A stretch of DNA of 64,000 nt from Dictyophora rubrovolvata (Eukaryota; Basidiomycota; Agaricomycetes; Phallales; Phallaceae): positions 310,001 through 374,000 of the forward strand of contig CP114124.1 in assembly GCA_029959195.1 (NCBI GenBank), written 5' to 3'. Under the pieces are notes generated by a model, which did not search any database, was not told the DNA's origin, and saw only the letters and a list, made by a program, of their open reading frames with translations. The number at the start of each line of letters is the position of its first letter. Within the stretch, counting starts at the first letter, position 1. The position numbers were made by a program, and so were the translations under genes. Positions 43,415 through 54,271 of this stretch are shown here, one piece after another.

Positions 43415-46204
43415 ATGGCACCTTCAGCATCCAAGCAGAAACGTTTAGCAGAAAAAGCTGCGAAAGCGTCTGCGAAGGCGGCAGCCAATGGATCATCAAT
43501 AACAACAACCGCTACGACCCCATCGTCTCCAGCGACTTCGGTGAATGGTGGCAGTACACCTTTGACCAGTCTTTCAGCCGCTGGAAGTAGAGAAGATCTT
43601 AGCGAGATGGCAAAATTGCAAATCGCTACAGATCGGTGTGTTTTTTTCAGCAACTATGCGAGGGACTGACAAACGTTGGTATTTTAGGAGTGCAGCGGGC
43701 GTTCTAGTCTCTGACGCTAAAGGCCGCGATGTTAAGATTGATTCTTATACTTTATCCTTTCATGGAAGACTTTTGATTGAAGGAGCTGAGGTTTCTCTGA
43801 ACTACGGACAACGGTATTTCTATCGAAAATTTTGCTTGATGAAGTTAAGCCAACCCAAATACGCATCTAGATACGGCCTTTTGGGTGAAAATGGCTCCGG
43901 AAAAGTAAAGGCAACACTTTTGTAACCCAAGACTTTTCTGATTCTCTTTTGTTTAGTCCACGTTCCTGCAGTCCATTGCGGATCAAGACATAGAGATTCC
44001 TCCTCATATTGACGTACGCTTGTCTTACTCGTACACCTGTCATACGGCACTTTAATTCTTTTTTTTTCAGGTATATTTGGTAAAAGGCGAGGCTGAACCA
44101 TCAGATATCAACGCAGTTGATTTTATCATTGCGTCCGCCCAGCAAAAAGTGGCTCGATTAGAAAAGCGTATCGAAGACTTGTCCTTGGAAGCGGACGATC
44201 CTGACGCACAAGCCGCGCTGGATGCAGCATATGAAGAACTTGAGGAACTGGACCCGAGCTCATTCGAAGTCAAGGCGGGAAGTATCCTCCATGGGCTAGG
44301 GTTCAGCAGCGAGATGATGAAACGGCCGACTAAGGACATGAGCGGTGGCTGGCGTATGCGCGTGGCTTTGGCTCGGGCATTGTTTGTTAAACCACACTTA
44401 CTCCTTTTAGGTATGATTCTTTTTTCTGAACCAATAAACTTGTTATTCACTGGTTGTTTTATAGATGAACCAAGTCTGTATTCATTTGTGCTTGTAAGTG
44501 AACGAACTACTAACCACTTTCCAGCGAATCACCTCGATTTGGGAGCAGTAGTGTGGCTTGAGGCATACCTGTCTACTTACAATCACATTCTTGTGGTATC
44601 GTCATATTTACTTATGCAAATCTGGAACTTTTTCAATGAGGGTTATAGATCACATCCCATTCGCAAGATTTTATGGACAGCGTTTGCACAAACATTATGG
44701 AATTGACTCCAAAAAAAAAAGTATGGTCACTTTGAGGTACAGTTTGCAGAATATTCATATTCATATTTTAGATGGTGTATTACACCGGCAACTACACTAC
44801 GTATGTTAGGACGAAGGGGGAAAATGAAGTTAATCAAATGAAGGCTTATAATAAGCAACAGGAGGAGATAGCCCATATTAAAAAGTCTGCAGTTATGCTT
44901 TTCCTAAACCGTGACTAGTGACCGATATCATCTGTATCAGGTTCATTGCCAGCGCCGGAACTTATGCCAATCTAGTTAAACAGGCGAAATCCAAACAAAA
45001 GGTCGGACTGATGTTTCTGTTATTTGACTAAATTCAATGACGCCCCGTCTCTTAAAGATTATTGACAAAATGGAGGCCGCCGGTTTGGTCGAAAAGGTCG
45101 AGGTCCCCCGCCCACTACGGTTTCATTTTGAAGATGTTCGAAAATTGCCACCACCTATTATTGCCTTCAATGATGTCGCTTTCTCGTATTCAGGTAACCC
45201 AGAAGACTACTTGTATCAACATTTGAACTTCGGAATTGAGTAAGTGAATGGCACAGTTTCTATGAGAATCGTTTATAAGGCTTGAATAGCATGGACTCTC
45301 GAATAGCCATATTGGGCAACAACGGAACTGGCAAGTCAACGTTGTTGAATCTTATAACAGGTGACCTGCGTCCCTGCGAGGGCACTGTTTCAAAACACGC
45401 TGCATTGAAACTGGCGAAGTATAGCCAGCACAGTGCTGATCAACTACCTTACGATAAAAGTCCAATAGAACATTTTCAAAGCTTGTATTACGAAAAATAC
45501 CCTGACAAAGATATAATGGTAAAATCTTTTTTCGACCTTTCTATCCAAAACCACGTTCAATTGCCATTAAATAGTTTTGGCGAGCTCAACTGGGTCGATT
45601 TGGTCTCAGTGGTGCCCATCAAACAGGACCTATCAAACATCTTTCCGATGGGCTACGAAACAGGTATGGTACCCTGTTTATCATTTGGTCCGTTCTTCAT
45701 ATCAATTCTCTCACAGGGTAGTATTTTCTCAACTCGCGATGGAGCATCCGCATATACTGCTTTTGGGTATGCGGACCTATCTTGTTTTCTTGCTTTTTTA
45801 TGACTACATAATGCAGATGAACCCACCAATCATTTGGATATGGGTTCGATTGACGCTTTGGCTTTAGCTATAAAGGAATTCGAGGGAGGCGTAGTTATTG
45901 TCTCTCACGATTTTCGTAATTGTCTTATCATTGGCATACATTGATGCAGATCTTCTTAAATTCTATTGATTCAGGTCTTATCTCACAAGTCGCAGAAGAA
46001 CTATGGGAGGTCCGCAATAAAACGATCCGCAATCTAACAAAGGAGGATATAAGCATTGTCGACTATAAGGCAAATCTCGCCAAGCGAAGTAGGTTTTCTT
46101 TCTTCTTTTGATGTCATTGAGATAGCAACGCTTTTTTTGAAGGTATGAAGGAAATCGAAAAGGCAAAACTAATTAGCAAAACTACTGCCAAGACAAAAAC
46201 GTAA
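43415..46204 (+). CDS. ARB1: ABC-F ATPase ARB1 (ABCF2-like)
   Basis: Arb1 is a soluble twin-ATPase ABC-F protein that shuttles between nucleus and cytoplasm in ribosome biogenesis. From ATG 43415 the N-terminus is Lys/Ala-rich ([20 protein letters not shown]), as in ABCF2. Cassette 1 shows [14 protein letters not shown], with Walker A split by an intron, then [16 protein letters not shown] and [15 protein letters not shown]. The linker has [11 protein letters not shown]. Cassette 2 shows [20 protein letters not shown], then [34 protein letters not shown] and VVIVSHDF. There are many short introns, about fifteen. Both cassettes look complete, and the size, about 620 residues, is as expected. 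Confidence 0.93.
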
Positions 46205-46369
46205 TAGGAAAGAAGTTTCGGATTGTTTTAGTTTAGACAGTTACTTTTTGTTTTCCATTGTACCGTTTTGTACGCCTAACATAGGAATTCAAACACTTTG
46301 TATTCAAAAAGACCCTGATACATGGTGTAGTAATAACATGCGAAACAGTATCGTTAAAGCGAAGCACTT

Positions 46370-48104
46370 TCAGTATTCTAGAATAAAAATATCACCGTCG
46401 GACAACGCTATGACCAAGATTCCGGTGGCCTCATCAAAACACATATTCACTACTTTTCTGATTTCCAATTCCGGAGGCATCTCCAAGGTCCTTATTAAAT
46501 TGTCATTGTACCACTGAGGATGCTTCAGGCGGTTTGCTTCGATATTTGAAGGCAAAGTCATAATCCTCATGCGGACTTCGCCCGATGGAATGACCTCGGG
46601 AAATACAACATTAGCGGGACCAGCGCAAATTATTGGATAATTAACAGGCGGTGAGCTGGCTCCTTGATACATAGGTTTTGTCAGAATGGTTAATGGGGCG
46701 AAATAAACTCGATAAGCGGGTTGAGCCAGGTTATGCATCACTGGCATATATTCATGTCCGAGGCGAATCCAGGTTTTTGGGCCCTCTGGAAGGCTTTCCG
46801 AAAGGTGGGAGACATATAGTAATGAGAGGGGAAGGTCTACAACTAATTGGGAGGGTTTGGACGGCCATACTCGAACTGTGTCACAATAAAGGTGATCGAA
46901 AGTAGGTGATGCAGTCATATCAACATTAGACACATGGCTGAGAACTGTCATCTTGGGATTAGGGAAATAAATTTGTGCGGAAGGAGGGGAGGAAAAATTG
47001 GCTCTTATTTCCGATAAAGGGATGGAATATGTCCATGTTGATACCGGTGAATTAACCCAGATTAGGAGGGCATCTGTAGACAAAATAGCCAAGTATGGAT
47101 GTTCCGGCTAAGTTACATATATCATAAGTGTGTCGATATGCATAAACGAGGCACATACAGCAACTAAATTAGTCTTGAGCGACATCATTTCGCCATCGCG
47201 CCATTTAAAGATGAATATAACGACAGTTCCGTCTGTGTCAATACCTAGAAAGATAACATAATCTTCTGACAAAGTACCATCGGCAATTGGAAGTTCTTGG
47301 ATTAAGGAACTATGATGAAAAAACCTGGCCTCCACGGGCTCCATGTGCGGATTAAACTCGAGACGTAAGAGGTGATAGTGTTGCACAGCGCTGGAGATGA
47401 CATTATGGTAAATTGGCCAAGTAGAAATAGTGATAAAAGTACCCAGATAATATGCCATCCCGAACCAAAAACATGACACCCCGACCGTTATCAACGGGCC
47501 TCCATTGTAGAACCAGATCCTCCTTTCGGATTTCAAAACTTGAAAGACGAATTCCTGTATCAAGGTCCCAGACGCTGATAGAGCCGCCACCAGTCGTTCC
47601 AGTGGCACCAGTAATAAAATATCTACCTCCTGAAAGTAGAACAATGGGGTCACCAAACTGACGAGTCGGTTCCTGCAGGACTTTCGGAGAGAACCGCAAG
47701 CGGGGCCTCGGACTGAGTAAGTTTCTTTCGAGTCTGGCCGCTCGCAAAACGGATATTTTTAATTGGTCTGAAGTCACCAATTCTCGACCGTTGAATGGAG
47801 GATAGGGAAGAGGACGCCTATTTAATATGATTTCTGCTTGAACGTTCCATACCTATATTATATTGTGCTCAACCGGGAGAATGTAAGCATGAGTCATCGG
47901 TTGCGCTCACTGGATCTGTAGAACAGTATTCATGCAAGGTCTTGCATGTCTAAAAATGACGAAAGATCATGAAATGCAAGAACGGATAGGTCGAAGATTG
48001 CGACCAACCGCTCTTAATCGGATGATGTCCCACACATCGAGCGTCCCGACAAGATGTAAGAAGACATCGAAGGGTAGATCGGTGATATTTCTTTGAAAAT
48101 TCAT
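46370..48104 (-). CDS. F-box protein with beta-propeller-like body
   Basis: From ATG 48104 the N-terminus is a clear F-box: ITDLPFDVFLHLVGTLDVWD, then IIRLRATCKTLHEYC spliced across a short intron. The body has scattered WD-like strands, such as GGRYFITGATGTTGGGSISV followed by WDLDTGIRL, and a C-terminal EATGILVIALSDGDIFILEY. This layout, an F-box followed by a degenerate propeller of about 450 residues, is common among expanded basidiomycete F-box families. The protein would bind Skp1 and present a substrate to an SCF ubiquitin ligase. The substrate is unknown. It ends tail-to-tail with ARB1 and shares a 257-nt head-to-head promoter region with the SWI/SNF gene. Confidence 0.75.
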
Positions 48105-48361
48105 CTGTAAGGAATTGATATGCTATGAGCGGAGAACAAAGACGGAGTAATGCCTGATATAATAGACTCGCTCAGTGAGCGACGTGAGTGAGTTTGAATG
48201 AGTTTTTACTTTGAAATGCAGAATCCATAATATATATTCTTCGACTCCGATCAAGATGAGGCAAAATATAAGCGCCCTGACCGCGACTATGTACTCCGGC
48301 GCTTCGTTTGGCTTAGCGGGCTCGCTTGCTCTTATTAAGACTGTTCATCGCCAGAAAAAGA

Positions 48362-50079
48362 ATGGCTACGAGCACGAACGCTCAGGTAGGAATGGACACG
48401 CAGGCTCCTAAGACTGCCAAGTGAGTTGTAATTGAATCTACTTTGTTTCGTGAGAATGCTAAAGTTTGCCGCAGACGTCGCAAAGTGACAGACAAAACGA
48501 TCCCTAGCTCATTGGTGAACGACTTTGAAGACTCCAAGCTCTATCTTGATTTACTAAAAGCGGAGAGAAAGTTGGACTGGACAGTCACAAGAAAGAAAAT
48601 GGAAATTCAAGATGTTATGAACAAAATTTCCCCGGTATGCTGTGTTGCTCTGCATTAGGACGCGTCGTTGATGTACTCTGCTCTCCGATAGGTGTCTCGC
48701 ACTTTGCGGATATTTTTATCACACGGGGTTGAAAATCAGCCATGGCAATTAGGAGATAATGCCGACGCCGACTCGTCATCTGTCGACTTCGTTTCGGGTC
48801 AAGGTATTCCTTCTTGGACATTTAAAGTGGAAGGGCGTTTGCTGGACGACGTAAGTAAGGCCTTGCTATGCTGGTCGTGAAAGTCTAAAAATTGAGCAAC
48901 ACTTTTTTCAGGCAAATCCAAGTATACAGGCTTTGAAAATACCGCCACGCAAGTTTACGTCGTTCTTGAAGGCATTGGTTATTGAATTGGATCGGGATCA
49001 GTCGATGTATCCTGACAGTAATATAGTAGAGGTGAGGTCCTACCCCCGACTTTTTTGTAGTGCGCGCGCGTGTTACAATCCTAACCCATCCTTCAGTGGC
49101 GCCATCCTGGGACATCACCTGATCAAGATGGGTTCGAGATAAAAAGACGCGGAGACATTTCTGTCAAGACACGAGTCATCCTTCATTTAAGGAGAAATCC
49201 TGACCGGCACGGGCTCATCAAGCCTTTAGCAGAACTGCTGGATATGAAAGAGGACACGCGAACCGGGATTATCACTGCTTTATGGCATTACATCAAGGTT
49301 AATGATCTACAAGACAAAGTTGATAGAAAGATAATTCGGTTGGATGCCAAGCTAAGAGCGGTTCGTAACTTGAAGTAACTGAACCTGCTCTATACCAGCA
49401 CCGACACTTTACCAGATTATTAACCTGGAACAAATTACGTTTCAGCAATTACCAGAATTGATAAATCGATGTCTACAGCCTCCCGATCCGGCTGTGCTGG
49501 ACTATATTATCAAGTGAGCCATTCAATGAAGAAGACTTGGTGTTGTCCTAATCCTATGCCTCCAGCGTCGATCCACCAAACGTAAAAGGCATGCAAGCAT
49601 ATGATATAGAAATACCTCTTGATGATATAGCTTTGAAGGCTAAGATGAACGCGATTCATTCAGCCATTGAAACTACCAAGCAAATCACTTCAATAGATGA
49701 TGAGGTACGTTATTGGCTGTATCCGCGAACGTATGCGATAACGATATTGAATGGAAGATCGGACTCGCTGCGCAATCGATACGAAGTTCAAAAATAAAGC
49801 TCGATTTTCTCAAGTCATTCATTGAAGATCCTCCTTCTTTCGTTAAGACCTGGCTTGAGAGTCAGTCGCGAGATTTGGACATTATCCTCGGTAATGAGCA
49901 AGGCATTCGTGAGGAAGACCTCAAGGACAGCAAGTTCTTCAGTTTGCCATGGGTAAGTTTTCAATGAATATCGAAGAATTTCATGCTAATATTGAGTTGA
50001 TTAGGCGGACGAGGCTGTTGCCATCCAAGAAGGTCTGCGCGTTACAAGTATTCATCGAGCCCAACAAGGAACACTTTAG
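48362..50079 (+). CDS. RSC6: SWI/SNF-RSC subunit of the Rsc6/SMARCD family
   Basis: This is the 60-kDa accessory subunit of SWI/SNF or RSC chromatin remodellers (SMARCD in animals, Rsc6/Snf12 in budding yeast, Ssr3 in fission yeast). From ATG 48362 the N-terminal region has KVTDKTIPSSLVNDFEDSKL and LDWTVTRKKMEIQDVM, typical of SMARCD. Then come TLRIFLSHGVENQPWQ and IPSWTFKVEGRLLDD. The SWIB domain spans about 49190-49510, with LHLRRNPDRHGLIKPLAELL, TRTGIITALWHYIKVNDLQD and INLEQITFQQLPELINRCLQ. A C-terminal helical region ends RVTSIHRAQQGTL. About nine exons are inferred. The sequence does not tell SWI/SNF from RSC membership. Confidence 0.9.
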
Positions 50080-50388
50080 TCTTCTTCGCTGTGTTTTTTT
50101 TTCTGTACTTTCCATCTCGAGATGTGTACGAACAGTTAGGTAGATTTATAATGCAAAGTTCAATCAAAGTTCAACCAAAGTTTTTCCTCCAGAGGGTAAA
50201 GCGGAGCTTTACGGCTTGTGCCGAACGTATTGTACACGTCACGTTTGCTTCGGAGAAAACCGGTCAAGTCCGATCCATGTTGTGCTGTGTTCTTTCGGGC
50301 GTCAAAAATTTCACTACTCTTCATCTTCCGAACTCCTCGTCGTCGCTGGTCGTCTTTTCTTCCTATTTTCAGGGATAACGACTAACCC
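50080..50388. other. Short intergenic region
   Basis: This is the space between the SWI/SNF gene and the carrier gene on the same strand. Frames are open in places but show no domain. It should hold a 3' UTR and a compact promoter. Confidence 0.5.
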
Positions 50389-51622
50389 ATGTCACTAGTA
50401 CCTCCATCACCGAAATGGGACTCCCGGTCAGTTCCTGGATTTTTTCTTGGGCGGGTTTCCTTTTACTGAGGGATATCAACTTTTTTCTTAGCTTTGCCGG
50501 CCCTGTTCCACACGACGTATCATATTATTCCAAGTGTATGTTGGGCGGTATACTCGCCTGTGGTGTCACGCATGCAGCTATCACCCCACTTGACGTCACA
50601 AAATGCAACATGCAGGCGAGATTTCTTACGCTTTCCTTTTTGTTTGTTTTCATTGATTTCCTGCTCAGGTAGACCCCGCTAAGTACAAAGGTCTTTCTTC
50701 TGGTCTCCGCACTTTATTAGCCGAAGAAGGGGCCAATGGTATTTGGAAAGGGTTCGGTCCGACTCTCCTCGGTTACTCCGCACAAGGAATGTTCAAATAC
50801 GGTTTATACGAGGTCTTCAAAGACGTTTACTCCAATCTTGTCGGTGAAGAGAGCGCTAAGGCTTACAAACCTATGATCTGGCTCGTCGCTTCTGCTAGCT
50901 CTGAATTCTTCGCCGATATTGCTTTGTGTCCATTAGAAATGACCAAAGTCCGTATCCAAACCAGTAAAGCAGGGACCTTCCCAACTGCTTTTGGTCCCGC
51001 GTTAGCTGCTATGCAACTTAACAAAATTGAAACCCGGTACCCATTCGGCTCTTTGATTCCCCTCTGGTCACGCCAGGTTCGTCCACTTACAACAACGCTA
51101 AACGCAGCACCATTACATATCTTCCATTAAAATAGATCCCATACACCATGGCCAAGTTTTACTTCTTTGAGAAGATCGCGCAACTGTTCTACACTCACGT
51201 CTTCACTGCACCTAAAGACAGTTACAACGCGACGACTCAACTCGGCATTACTTTCGCTTCTGGTTACATTGCCGGTGTTGTTTGTGCTATTGTTTCTCAT
51301 CCCGCCGATACCGTTGTTAGTCTTATGGGTAAAGTGGAAAACAAGGGCAAATCTATTGGAGCCATTACTAGTGAGGCAGGTATAGTAAAATTGGCCACAG
51401 GGGGTCTTGGAACTAGGGTAATTATGATTGGTACGTTGTTACGATATCTCCGCCTTGTTGATCATTTTGACTGACCTCTCATCTTCATCAGGTACATTAA
51501 CAGGTACATAACCGTCTATTTCTTTCGTTTCTGAGAGTGACATTCCCTCCCTAGGCTTCCAATGGTGGATTTATGATTCATTTAAGAGCACAATGGGTCT
51601 GGGTACTACCGGTGGAAAGTAA
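50389..51622 (+). CDS. PIC2: Mitochondrial phosphate carrier (PIC2/SLC25A3 type)
   Basis: This SLC25 inner-membrane carrier imports phosphate; the yeast Pic2 group also handles copper. ATG 50389 opens a short MSLVPPSPKWDS leader. Three carrier repeats follow with signatures TPLDVTKCNMQ, CPLEMTKVRIQ and HPADTVVSLMG. Other Pic-type blocks are YYSKCMLGGILACGVTH, DPAKYKGLSSGLRTLL, GFGPTLLGYSAQGMFKYGLY and PLWSRQ joined to IPYTMAKFYFFEKIAQLFY, then TGFQWWIYDSFKS. The intron at 50616-50668 begins GCGAGA, a GC donor. No GT is available that keeps the conserved Q-V-D-P-A-K-Y-K-G join. Length is about 300 residues. Pic2 and Mir1 types are hard to separate, but the sequence is closer to what I recall of Pic2. 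Confidence 0.92.
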
Positions 51623-52078
51623 ACACGATAAGCGCTACTAGAATATTAGAGGTGGATAGTCCCGCAGGAGCCCTTGCACGCCGGGACAAGAAATTCTTTT
51701 TATCGTATATACACAAAACTATATACACTATGAATACCAGTTAAATTTAATAAATTGACCTGGAAGAACATCGTTTGTCATTTGAACTCTGGCAATACGT
51801 TAGTTTGAAAAGGTTTTATCGAAGTGCACTCTAAAGCATAGACTGCACGCAGATATTCAAGATCTGCTTCGGCACAAATGTATTTGAGGTTGTGCTTGCC
51901 GGCGAAAAATCCTTTCATGACAAACTGTCTGTAACGGACAGTTTCAATATCAAAATGAGAGAGATTGGGTCAGACTTAAGTCGTTGCCAACTTTAGCCTA
52001 TCAGTACTTCTAACGAGAAATACGTGGTGTATTTATGAACTGAATAAACAATCAATTACTAAAACATACAAATCAACA
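51623..52078. other. Intergenic, convergent 3' ends
   Basis: This interval lies between the carrier stop and the end of the TFIIIA-like locus. It should hold 3' UTR sequence. I see no coding or RNA feature. Confidence 0.5.
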
Positions 52079-53705
52079 CTAGTTAAGAAACCAATATTTC
52101 ACGAGGACTTTAAGTTCTCTATACGATTTGACCCAACTATCCACTTCCTCCTTCGTAAGGTCGAAAGAATGCTCAGCTTTTAGATGCCGTCCTAAATCAT
52201 AAGCTCGACCTGAAAAAAATATAAAACACTTCTCGATTGACTCATCAATCGGTATGGTGAGGTTAAAGCGGTTAGGCCATGGACATGTCATGCAAGAGTG
52301 GACGAGGGGTATTATTGTGGGGCGATTGTGTGGTATATCCTTTGAACTTTCCCTACCCTGTTATCCAGTCAATATCATGCTGATTATCAGACGATGATAA
52401 AATATCATCTTCGGATTGGGTAACCATTGGTAAATGAGCTTTGGCTTCATGTCGTTGAAGTAGGTGCTTGTAGCGGAAGTTCTTTCCGCAACCGAGATAA
52501 GTGCAGACAAAATCTCTTCGACCCAGATGTGTAATATATTATGATGAACGGTTAATGCTTTCTTCTAAGTTATACAGTGGTATAAGATATAAGTGTGATT
52601 TCCACAAGAGAATAAGCATACCGATTTGAATGCTTTTGAACAACCTTGAACCTCGCAAGGCAGTCCCTGCCTAATTCACCTCCTCTTCGCCCCTTTTGCA
52701 GCACTTGGATTGGTTCCGACGGCTTCCGCAAGGTCCTTCGCCACCTCCTTTTCCTCGTGAAGTTTGAGATGATTTCTCAAATATTTACGTCTAGTAAATG
52801 TCCGCCCATTACATTCATCGTATGGACAAGTCGGTGGGTGTTTTTGTCGTAAGTGCATTTGCAGAGCAGACCAGGTCGAAGAATACAGAGCTTCCGAAGA
52901 ACCATTTTTGTCCATTGTGCAACAAGCTGGGTCCGTACACACATAACGATCTGTATGACAGCATACATAGATGTATTTTCTCAAAAAAAATTTATAAAAA
53001 AAATTGATGAAAAAAAATACAAGATGCTTTACCTTCGTAGGGATTTGGAATGCGCTCGCAATTTCTGATTAGTCGAAAACGATTTTGTGCAATGCTCGAC
53101 TGCACAACGATAAGGTTTCGTCCCGGGCGGGCAATGCATTTCAGCAACATGTTGCCTTAACTGATTATGCTTCAAGAATGCGACTTCACAGCCGTTTTCC
53201 GTACACTAAACATAAACTTTAAATTTCGTTCACCACATTCGTTTATTAAATACGTACGCGAAATGTTTTCTCTTTGTTATGAACGGCCGAAACATGGTAA
53301 TTCAAATGCTGCGGCGTCCAAAAACGTTTCTCGAGCAGCCGTCATGCGTACATTGTAGGGGACGCTCAGATTCAGGTAGATGACTTCGCGCATGGGCTTG
53401 CAGATGTGACTCCCGTAGATAAGGCTTGGCTTGCCGCAAGTGTTACATTTATAAGGTCTCCGATGGATCAAATTCTGAATACTTTGCAAAAAAAGGGTCG
53501 TGGAAATGTTTACCTCTCCAGTGTGCGAACGAACATGTTCTGCGAGTCTAGAAGGTCTAGAAGGTTTAGTACATGGGCAAGGGTAACATGCTCTAGGGGT
53601 TACACTCCGAGGCGTTAATGCAGATGAACTATCATGTTCATTGTCTTCGGCACTGGACTGTTCAGAATCCGCGCAGCATGACACGTCCGAGTCTTCTTCC
53701 TCCAT
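52079..53705 (-). pseudogene. TFIIIA-like C2H2 zinc-finger locus with several frame breaks
   Basis: TFIIIA binds the 5S rRNA gene and is normally essential. Its fingers are recognisable in order: SRPSRLAEHVRSHTGE, LRESHLQAHARSHLPESE, RFWTPQHLNYHVSAVHNKEK, AFLKHNQLRQHVAEMH, NQKLRAHSKS, STWSALQMHLRQKHPPTC, TFTRRKYLRNHLKLHEE, GRRDFVCTYLGCGKNF and RAYDLGRHLKAEH. The frame does not hold together. Shifts not explained by introns fall near 53434, 53330, 52665-52682 and 52529, and finger 1 has compressed cysteine spacing (CPC). Introns with good sites (such as the one opening GTACGT near 53254) survive, so decay seems recent. Other readings are a cluster of sequencing indels, or a divergent gene spliced in a way I cannot see. 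A functional copy would then be expected elsewhere. Confidence 0.6.
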
Positions 53706-54271
53706 ATATACTTAACATCGTTGTCACGCGAAGTGCGAGCATTCGCATTTAGCCGTGGTAATTGCAGAATCGTCTGCCAACTGCTGAAGCGGCCCAGACT
53801 CAAGTGCTGATCTCAACACGGCGGAGGGTGCCAATTAAATGACGCCCTCACGATTGTTACTGGTAGTGGTATGGCATGGCGTTCATACGGGGATATAATT
53901 ATATAGCTCTTACCGTATGTGGCACTCAGAAGCAGCACTGCTGCCTCGGAAATGTTCTGAGGTACGGACCAGGCTGGCTCATCGTGATACTCATTTCAAT
54001 AGGAGCCGAAAGAGCGAGAAAAGACATTTCTCGATAAATTGATAAGTTATGTACATGCACAATGTGGAAGAGTCAATGACGGCCTTCAAGCTTCAAGTGT
54101 CGTCTTTTGCGCATTTTGACCTAGGGTGGTGGTGACATTGCTAGAGGAACGGGCCACATAATTAAACTTCAGAAACAGAAAAAAAAATTAAAATTAAAGC
54201 TTAAAGAGTGATCAGATATAGTAGTACATTACTTCCCACTCGACAACAACTTCTCGTACTAATCAAGCTTC
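53706..54271. other. Intergenic region
   Basis: This interval lies between the TFIIIA-like start and the 3' end of the DENND11-like gene, both on the minus strand. There is an A-rich run near 54178-54200. No coding sequence is supported. Confidence 0.5.

Noticed and set aside
47452-47661. Plus-strand frames opposite the F-box gene
   Set aside because: They are shadows of a well-supported minus-strand exon with beta-propeller strands.
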